Of a stretch of 64,000 bases of DNA, positions 58,537-64,000 are shown one piece after another. Both the position numbers and the translations under genes were made by a program. The notes below the pieces were generated by a model, which saw only the letters and a program-made list of their open reading frames with translations, was not told the DNA's origin and ran no database searches. Numbering within the stretch: position 1 is the stretch's first letter; each line of letters starts with the position of its first letter. The stretch spans positions 48,966-112,965 of the forward strand of contig NZ_FTNL01000012.1 of NCBI RefSeq assembly GCF_900156395.1, read 5' to 3'. The DNA comes from Fluoribacter gormanii (GTDB taxonomy: Bacteria; Pseudomonadota; Gammaproteobacteria; Legionellales; Legionellaceae).

Positions 58537-58601
58537 CCCCTTTCTCGGTGATGGGAGAGGGGAGCACCTAAGTATTTCCCTTCTCCCCTATGAGGAGAAG
58601 G
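58537..58601. repeat. Two purine/pyrimidine hairpins between convergent genes
   Basis: CCCCTTTCTC-GGTGAT-GGGAGAGGGG (58537-58562) and CCTTCTCC-CCTATGA-GGAGAAGG (58579-58601) form two hairpins between mltA and the deacetylase gene. Such CTCCC/GGGAG units are common dispersed elements and can end transcription from both sides. Confidence 0.6.
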
Positions 58602-58628
58602 TGTCCGTAAGGCTCTTAACTATTATCG

Positions 58629-59498
58629 TTATTTTTTATCTGCTGTAGATTGTTCCAAAGTCCCTTTCACCGGTGGTATAACACTATTTAACGCTTCGGT
58701 ATTGCCATTCAATGGTTGAACGGCATCGTCTCTTAAAGCATCAGCCAGGCTTATGAATTTGTATCCATTTTTTCTGTATAATTCAATAATATCTTCTAAA
58801 CATAAACTGTTAAGAAGGTTTGCGTGGATTAATAAGATTTGTTTTACGGGTTGGCCATCAACTTTTTTCACTCTTCGCTCTGCGAGTAAGGTTTGTTTCC
58901 AGATGTAAGCCAGGTAGCGTTTTTTAAATTCTGGAAGACTTTGAGCCCTTTTTCTATAAGGGATTTTGTAGAAACGAGCATTAAACTCATAATCTTTACT
59001 GTCGATTGTTACGGGGGCGATAGTATATTGATGTGCAGCCAAGTAGTCATACACTTTCTGTTTTTTTTGCCCAGTCCCTTCAGCGAGGTAGGGGTAGCGA
59101 AAATATTTAGGTTCTGTCATTACAGGCGCTAAAACCGTATCAGCGTGATCGATATCAGCAATGTATTTATCTGCGCTCATACTATTCAAGCTTTTGTGAG
59201 TATAAGTATGATTTCCTAGAGCAAAACCTTGATTTCGGAATGTTTCCAGAAGATCCCATTCACTTTTCGGGATGGCACCTCCAATGGCAAATCCAGTAGC
59301 TGGGACTTGATTGTCAACAAGAGCTTTGACTATAGCCATAAATCGGGCTTGGGTTCTTTTTAAGCTTGCTGGTGTAGCAGCACCAGAGCCAACAAAGGGT
59401 AAATCATCAATTGTAATTGCAATTTCTTTTTCTTCTGCAAAACATGGAGAATTCAGTATGCAAAACAAAAGGGTTACAGCGCTCCATCGAAGTAACAT
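58629..59498 (-). CDS. Secreted polysaccharide deacetylase
   Basis: The 289 residues start with a signal peptide (MLLRWSAVTLLFCILNSPCFA). The NodB-homology domain shows the catalytic and metal Asp pair in ITIDDLPF (Asp31, Asp32) and the metal His pair in GNHTYTHKSLN (His97, His101), then YFRYPYLAEG and ILLIHANLLN. Such enzymes remove N-acetyl groups from peptidoglycan or other glycans, which can give lysozyme resistance. Substrate specificity is not visible. It stands alone. Confidence 0.9.
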   Translation of the reverse strand: MLLRWSAVTLLFCILNSPCFAEEKEIAITIDDLPFVGSGAATPASLKRTQARFMAIVKALVDNQVPATGFAIGGAIPKSEWDLLETFRNQGFALGNHTYTHKSLNSMSADKYIADIDHADTVLAPVMTEPKYFRYPYLAEGTGQKKQKVYDYLAAHQYTIAPVTIDSKDYEFNARFYKIPYRKRAQSLPEFKKRYLAYIWKQTLLAERRVKKVDGQPVKQILLIHANLLNSLCLEDIIELYRKNGYKFISLADALRDDAVQPLNGNTEALNSVIPPVKGTLEQSTADKK

Positions 59499-59677
59499 GA
59501 TATCCCCTAATTTATTTTTATTATTTTAAAATAACTATAGTAGACAATTTTTAAAAAGGTATATTTTTTTGATAATTTCTTATTTATCAAGAGAATTATT
59601 AGTGATAGAATGAAAAGTTTTTTGATGAGCGCAAGAGAACTGCTTACGAAAATCCCTTATCTCGCCTGAGTTAATTA

Positions 59678-60982
59678 TTATTCTAATTTTTGTTTTGTTT
59701 TCCGCAATCCTTCAAATATAGATTCGGAAATGTTACTAGGAAATTGAGATGGTAATTTCTTTGAGACCTCTTGGATAACAGAGTCCGTTCGCTCCAACAT
59801 CTCATTGAGAATGAGTTCAGCTCGTTCCGGAGAATAATTTGCATCTTTTGCAGTGTCTATAAAATGTCGACGTTGTAGGGTATGCCAATGGTAATGATTA
59901 TTTTTTCCTTTTAAAGCCATAGCCATTTTAATTTTCTGGATTTGTAATTGGTTTTTCTTTATTAGTGGATACGCGGACATGATGTCGTATAATGGTGTTA
60001 ATCTATATTTTCCTTCGGGTTCAATAAAAAGGCTGAAATTTTTAGCATGCCCATCAATTCCAGCAATAAGCCAGAAGAAAACCTGGGCGCGATAAAACAT
60101 ATCACGGTCAGCAATTGAATTCGCTGAACCGAGCAATAATTTCATAATCTCTCTAATGCCAGGACCTCCATCCGATTGATATTTGATATTGTAAGAAACC
60201 CCTAATGCTTGACATGTATCTTCTTGAGGTAATCGCATGAACCAGCTTTTATCACGAGACAATCGGCGATCAAAACGTTCTACTGATAAAACCTTTATAT
60301 CTTCAAATTGAAGAATTTCACAATCGGCCGCGGGCAGTCCATAGCTTTTTGCAAGTAGAGAACACAACCATTCATTTTCACAACTATCTCGTAAATCCAT
60401 TTGTTGGTGTGCAATCATGCCAATAGGTAATTTAAAAATGTGTGTGGTTGGTGTCTCTTGAAGTGGTTCACACCATTGATTCTGATGATATAGAAATGCA
60501 GTTTTTTCCTGTGCTCCAGCAATAGAAATCCGGAAATCCTCGTCTTCTTGACTCATGCCTAATGGATTTATTTGATAATTTCGTAAAATAGAGGCAATTT
60601 TTTGCTCTGTTACTGGTTTAAATTTAATCGTTTTTTCAAATTTAGTTAATGGCCCCGTCATGAGTTGAATGGCTCCCACACAATCTCTGCCAATACCCGC
60701 GAGTAAATCAAAGGGCTGGCTTGTTGCTATTTGAAAGCGGGCTTGGATTCGTGCGCGAATTTGTTGATTATCTGGAAGCAAATTATCAAAAAAATTATAT
60801 ACCACATCACCAGTATAGGTTTGCTCAATAAGTGGTAAAGATAATGAAATGGGGCGAGCTCCTGCTTGATTTAACCAGTCTTGATGATAAGTAAATTTCA
60901 ATCCACCCTGAGATGTTTTCTCAAGCATTCCCACCAAAATGCCATTCATTAAGACATAAAGAATTTTATTTTTCCTTACCAT
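59678..60982 (-). CDS. hipA: HipA-type toxin, serine/threonine kinase
   Basis: HipA phosphorylates glutamyl-tRNA synthetase in E. coli, causing growth arrest and persistence. The 434 residues show an N-terminal HipA_N domain, DFRISIAGAQEKTAFLYH (Ser153 equals the Ser150 autophosphorylation site of E. coli HipA), TPTTHIFKLPIG, the catalytic GIDGHAKNFSLF and metal-binding LTPLYDIMSAYP. Motif conservation suggests an intact kinase. It overlaps hipB by 7 bases. Confidence 0.93.
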   Translation of the reverse strand: MVRKNKILYVLMNGILVGMLEKTSQGGLKFTYHQDWLNQAGARPISLSLPLIEQTYTGDVVYNFFDNLLPDNQQIRARIQARFQIATSQPFDLLAGIGRDCVGAIQLMTGPLTKFEKTIKFKPVTEQKIASILRNYQINPLGMSQEDEDFRISIAGAQEKTAFLYHQNQWCEPLQETPTTHIFKLPIGMIAHQQMDLRDSCENEWLCSLLAKSYGLPAADCEILQFEDIKVLSVERFDRRLSRDKSWFMRLPQEDTCQALGVSYNIKYQSDGGPGIREIMKLLLGSANSIADRDMFYRAQVFFWLIAGIDGHAKNFSLFIEPEGKYRLTPLYDIMSAYPLIKKNQLQIQKIKMAMALKGKNNHYHWHTLQRRHFIDTAKDANYSPERAELILNEMLERTDSVIQEVSKKLPSQFPSNISESIFEGLRKTKQKLE

Positions 60983-61227
60983 TCATCGTTCCATTGATTG
61001 ATTGTTGTATCTGATTTACTTTTTGTTGATGTTTTTAAATCCAAATCCAGCGCGGATAATATCCTAAATAAAGTACTTAACCTCATATTTTCTGGATTAT
61101 TTTCGCTTGCAGAAATGGTTTTTTGCTTTAAACCCACTAAATCGGCTACTTCAGCTTGGCTCAATTTGAGTTTTTTTCGTTGATTTTTTATCAACAAGGC
61201 CAGCTCCACAGGTGAGTGAATCAGCAT
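60976..61227 (-). CDS. hipB: HipB-type antitoxin and repressor
   Basis: HipB neutralises HipA and represses the operon. From ATG 61227 (83 residues, ribosome-binding site AGGAG at a good distance) it is a single XRE helix-turn-helix (LIKNQRKKLKLSQAEVADLVGLKQKTISASENNPENM) with a short C-terminus. A longer frame to 61299 exists but adds 24 atypical residues and would run into the operator region. Four operator-like repeats lie immediately upstream. Confidence 0.9.
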   Translation of the reverse strand: MLIHSPVELALLIKNQRKKLKLSQAEVADLVGLKQKTISASENNPENMRLSTLFRILSALDLDLKTSTKSKSDTTINQWNDEW

Positions 61228-61247
61228 AAACGCTCCTGAATAAATTA

Positions 61248-61348
61248 ATACCTTATTGGGTATATTTTTAATTGTATACCCTAAAATGGATAATTTCAAT
61301 TTTATCCTTTTGAGGGTATAAATTTGAGTCGATACCTTATCGGGGATA
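61248..61348 (-). promoter_or_regulatory. Array of four operator-like repeats upstream of hipBA
   Basis: Four dyads of the form ATACC or TATCC, 6-7 bases, GGTAT or GGATA occur at 61248-61263 (ATACC-TTATTG-GGTAT, perfect), 61276-61292, 61303-61319 and 61332-61348. E. coli HipB binds TATCC-N8-GGATA in several copies; the spacing here is two or one base shorter. The array sits between hipB and the divergent amidohydrolase gene. Confidence 0.7.
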
Positions 61349-61468
61349 AATTAAATGAGTAGGTACGTTCTGAAACGAATAACTTCTTTAAGTAAGCTAT
61401 ACTAATACAATTCATTTGACTCAGAATGTTTTTATTTTCCTGATATAAGCGGGAATTAAGGTAGGGAT

Positions 61469-62806
61469 ATGAAAAGAAGGCCTATTTTGATTCGCAATAC
61501 TTTATTAATCAATACAGAAAACTCCCATTACCCACAAAAAATGGATCTTTTAATCGTTAATGACACGATAGAAGATATTGCTCCACAACTTGATAATGCG
61601 GATGCTGAAATTATAGATGCTCAAGATATGGTGGCTATGCCTGGTCTAATCAATACGCATATTCATGTATGGCAAGCGGGATTGCATGGTGTTGCGGGAA
61701 ATTGGAGTTTAGCTAATTATTTTGAAAAAATGCTTGATGATCTTGGTCGCGAATTTTCTCCTGAAGATATGTACCTGGCAAATAGGTGTGGAGCATTAGA
61801 GCAGATTGATGCAGGTGTAACGTGTGTACTCGACTGGTGTAATAGTATTAATAGTATTGAACATGCCAGACACGCAATAAGGGGATTGGAAGATTCTGGG
61901 ATTCGTGCTGTTTTTGCCTATGGTACTCCCGGGGTTAATTCATCAATGTGGTGGTTTGATAGTTCCGAAAAACACCCATATGATGCAATTGAGTTTTTTA
62001 AGGAACATGCATTCCAAATTAATAATCGAATACAAATGGCACTCGCTTTGCGAGGTCCTGATTTTACACAAGATGAGGTATTTGTTAACGATATTAAATT
62101 AGCTCGAGAATTAAATGTATTAGCTTCGATGCACGTAGGTGTAAGTTCCTCAAAATTCGGGGTAAAAAAAATATATGAAACTGGATTGCTTAATGACTAT
62201 ATTAATTTTGTACATGGAAATAATTTAACTCAAGAAGAATATCAATTAATCGCAGATCATGGTGCATCACTGAGCATCACACCCGAGGTTGAAATGCAAA
62301 TGGGGCATGGTTTTCCAGCAACTGGAAAATTATTATGCGCTGGTGGTGAACCTGTTTTAGGTACAGATATCCCCTCAAACATGAGTGGAGATTTATTTAC
62401 TCAGCTACGTTTTGCTATTCAAACACAGCGTGCACTTGATAATCAAAAGGAGCTTGATTTAGGTAGGTCAGTCAAAAACATTAATCTAACATGCGATAAA
62501 GCTTTGGATTGGATTACAATCAATGGTGCAAAAGCGCTTCATTTGGATAAATTAATAGGTACGTTGGCTCCAGGCAAGAAGGCTGATCTGATACTTATTA
62601 ATCTTAAAGATATAAATCTTTGGCCAGTGCATCGCCTTTATGAGTCCATTATTTTTTATTCGAACAGACATAATGTAGATACAGTTATTATTGATGGAAA
62701 GATTATGAAGCACCAGGGAAAATTGGTGTGTTCTGATCTCGATAAATTAAGGGTACGATTACTTGAATCAAGTGAACGTATCGTCAAGAACGCAAAGCTA
62801 TTATAA
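61469..62806 (+). CDS. Metal-dependent amidohydrolase (deaminase-like)
   Basis: A 445-residue amidohydrolase-superfamily enzyme of the AtzA/TrzN/SsnA or cytosine-deaminase type. Metal ligands are visible: HxH in INTHIHVWQ (His64, His66), His222 in ASMHVGV, His249 in FVHGNN and Asp300 in LGTDIPSN. Length and the N- and C-terminal beta elements are normal. The substrate is unknown: a purine, pyrimidine or related ring is likely. It is divergent from hipB, and a 44-codon frame overlaps its stop. Confidence 0.88.
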   Translation: MKRRPILIRNTLLINTENSHYPQKMDLLIVNDTIEDIAPQLDNADAEIIDAQDMVAMPGLINTHIHVWQAGLHGVAGNWSLANYFEKMLDDLGREFSPEDMYLANRCGALEQIDAGVTCVLDWCNSINSIEHARHAIRGLEDSGIRAVFAYGTPGVNSSMWWFDSSEKHPYDAIEFFKEHAFQINNRIQMALALRGPDFTQDEVFVNDIKLARELNVLASMHVGVSSSKFGVKKIYETGLLNDYINFVHGNNLTQEEYQLIADHGASLSITPEVEMQMGHGFPATGKLLCAGGEPVLGTDIPSNMSGDLFTQLRFAIQTQRALDNQKELDLGRSVKNINLTCDKALDWITINGAKALHLDKLIGTLAPGKKADLILINLKDINLWPVHRLYESIIFYSNRHNVDTVIIDGKIMKHQGKLVCSDLDKLRVRLLESSERIVKNAKLL

Positions 62807-62940
62807 TGCTTAAGGTTGAAGGTAGTATGCGTGAGGAAAGCCATGATAAAGAGCAGTCTTCCCCAACGAATTGTCTGCCGGAATTAAAATTTCTCCTGGA
62901 AGAACATGAGTCGCAAAGATTCTTATATCAAAATAATTAG
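62806..62940 (+). CDS. Possible small protein (44 residues), translationally coupled
   Basis: The ATG shares its first base with the last base of the amidohydrolase stop (TAATG). The product is hydrophilic (MLKVEGSMREESHDKEQ, then LPELKFLLEEHESQRFLYQ) with a plausible C-terminal helix. There is no known family. Coupled overlaps like this can be real, but a chance frame of this length is also possible. Confidence 0.3.
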   Translation: MLKVEGSMREESHDKEQSSPTNCLPELKFLLEEHESQRFLYQNN

Positions 62941-62964
62941 GTGGCCCCTAGAAAAACTTGAGGG

Positions 62965-63552
62965 TCAAGGATTTATCTCGAGCCTAAAATCCTCAGAATC
63001 TGAATCCTCTTCTTCATCATAACTCCAATTCTCCCAGGGATCCCCTATAGAAAATGCTACAGCTAATTTTTCATATTGCTCTTGAACTAAAGAATGCGCA
63101 TAATCAAAGTATTTACAATTTAATGTTCTATCAGATTTATCCCATGTCATTGCGACTACATTATCATGGAATTCTGAGAGGGAGTTATGTAGATTCACTG
63201 CTAACTCATAGTCTTCAATATCAAATTCATGATTATTGAATAAAATATGATATAGCATAAATTTTGTTTTTAATTGCAGTATATTTATCTTTAACTGAAA
63301 AATATCTTTGAGTAAACCTTGACTATCTTTTATATAAGAACCAGTAAAATTAGACAGAAGATTAGTAATTTTCTTTTGTATTTCTTCTTTTTCTTTTAAT
63401 AAATCAGCATTGCTTTTTTTATCACTAAGTATTTCATTGTAAGTTGATTCGATATGTGACAAATCTTTCTTAAATTCTTTACTAATCGTCTGATAGATAC
63501 CTATCATTTTTTTATTAGATGAATTGATAAAAAAGCGTTTTGCATAAACCAT
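62965..63552 (-). CDS. Unknown protein behind a perfect PmrA box, candidate effector
   Basis: A 195-residue protein from ATG 63552. The longer TTG frame to 63597 is unlikely because the predicted -10 lies at 63589-63594. The sequence is mostly helical with heptad-like stretches (LKEKEEIQKKITNLLSNF, LKDIFQLKINILQLKTKF). The C-terminus is acidic, YDEEEDSDSEDFRLEINP, like the E-block signal of Dot/Icm substrates. There is no signal peptide or known domain. Codon use is AT-rich. The PmrA box with a consensus -10 makes host-directed expression likely. Function is unknown. Confidence 0.7.
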   Translation of the reverse strand: MVYAKRFFINSSNKKMIGIYQTISKEFKKDLSHIESTYNEILSDKKSNADLLKEKEEIQKKITNLLSNFTGSYIKDSQGLLKDIFQLKINILQLKTKFMLYHILFNNHEFDIEDYELAVNLHNSLSEFHDNVVAMTWDKSDRTLNCKYFDYAHSLVQEQYEKLAVAFSIGDPWENWSYDEEEDSDSEDFRLEINP

Positions 63553-63588
63553 AAATACACCAAAAGAACTAGATTCAAAAAAGAACTT

Positions 63589-63621
63589 ATTATACAATTA
63601 AATTATTAAGTGAGCATTAAG
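63589..63621 (-). promoter_or_regulatory. PmrA-type operator with consensus -10
   Basis: On the minus strand CTTAAT-GCTCA-CTTAAT (63621 to 63605) is followed, 10 bases on, by TATAAT (63594-63589). The box is an exact tandem repeat with 11-base periodicity, the same arrangement as at 11695-11711. It drives the gene at 62965-63552. Confidence 0.75.
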
Positions 63622-63646
63622 TAATCAGATTTGTGGCCTGTTCGCA

Positions 63647-63729
63647 TTGCCTCAAATTACCTGTTGCCGAAGCCGAAGCCAGATAAGCATATAAATTGCA
63701 TCGTTGCCTCAATATCACTGTTGCCGAAG
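63647..63729. repeat. Two 26-bp direct repeats at the left end of an insertion sequence
   Basis: TTGCCTCAA, six variable bases, TGTTGCCGAAG occurs at 63647-63672 and again at 63704-63729. The flanking parts are identical and the middle six differ. They sit just upstream of the transposase start, as subterminal transposase-binding sites would. Confidence 0.65.
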
Positions 63730-63743
63730 GAGGGAGAATGGCA

Positions 63744-64000
63744 TGGGAGAATTGAGGATGGATTTATATTTAAAAACACAACGTTGGCGTTATCGCTGTG
63801 GTAATCGTGCTGTAAAAAAACGTATGTTGGATGAGTTTTGCGAAACCCATGGTTATCATCGTAAAGCTGCAGCTAGGTTATTAAGGCAGTTACCCATCGC
63901 TGATAAAAAACCTAAAAAACCAGGCAAAAAGAAAATTTATGACCCTAGTATATTATTGGAGCCGCTTAAAAAGATTTGGCTTGCTACGGATCAGATGTGT
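63744..64000 (+). CDS. Integrase-core (DDE) transposase, N-terminal part (partial)
   Basis: The first 85 residues of a transposase; the gene runs off the window. MLDEFCETHGYHRKAAARLLR is the N-terminal helix-turn-helix signature of an integrase-core (rve) transposase group, followed by a basic linker (KKPKKPGKKKIYDP) and LLEPLKKIWLATDQMC. The start at 63744 has AGGGAG about 8 bases upstream; ATG 63759 is in frame. I recall relatives in ISNCY-type elements. The DDE residues lie beyond the window, so intactness is unknown. Confidence 0.75.

Overview
The window is AT-rich chromosomal DNA from a Legionella species, probably not L. pneumophila itself. Three things point there. The gene order fleQ, sohB, ccmA-I, usp, ribF, ileS, lspA is one I recall from Legionella chromosomes. 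Eukaryotic-like proteins (RhoGAP, U-box, a plant-IQM-like domain) and long coiled-coil proteins of the Dot/Icm-effector type sit between housekeeping genes. PmrA-type operator boxes precede at least two unknown genes. I could not run a database search, so every family call rests on motifs and remembered families.

Layout. 1-4.3 kb: the tail of a Cys-rich secreted protein, the flagellar regulator fleQ, a small acidic protein, sohB, and a RhoGAP-domain protein. 4.6-11 kb: a tightly overlapping cytochrome c maturation operon ccmABCDEFGHI. 11-17 kb: an unknown gene behind a perfect PmrA box, a universal stress protein, then ribF, ileS and lspA with a long palindrome between ribF and ileS. 16.9-24.7 kb: a minus-strand block holding a coiled-coil protein, a catalytically degenerate KDPG-aldolase-like protein, a second coiled-coil protein and a 1039-residue membrane protein. 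24.8-27.3 kb: era, recO, pdxJ and a probable korA remnant. 27.5-32.6 kb: an AraC/GyrI regulator, a Bax-inhibitor-1 family protein, a nitrilase, tldD and a small secreted protein. 32.8-41.8 kb, minus strand: mfd, an IQM-like protein, a pentapeptide-repeat protein, and rmuC, a DUF4785-like protein and a secreted hydrolase packed together. 42-52.5 kb, plus strand: ligA, a peptide ABC importer without its ATPases, and dnaE. 52.5-55.3 kb, minus strand: phhB, hisC and a membrane-anchored U-box protein. 55.5-58.5 kb: a three-gene minor-pilin cluster and mltA. 58.6-64 kb: a polysaccharide deacetylase, a hipBA module with four operator-like sites, an amidohydrolase, a second unknown gene behind a perfect PmrA box, and the left end of an insertion sequence.

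How it fits together. The backbone is core metabolism: cytochrome c assembly, flavin and PLP synthesis, replication and repair, and tRNA charging. Set into its gaps are genes that look built to act on a eukaryotic host: a likely active GTPase-activating protein for Rho-family GTPases, a likely membrane-tethered E3 ubiquitin ligase, an IQM-like protein, coiled-coil proteins and PmrA-controlled unknowns. Dispersed palindromes and REP-like hairpins fill many intergenic spaces. I saw no rRNA, tRNA, CRISPR array or prophage.
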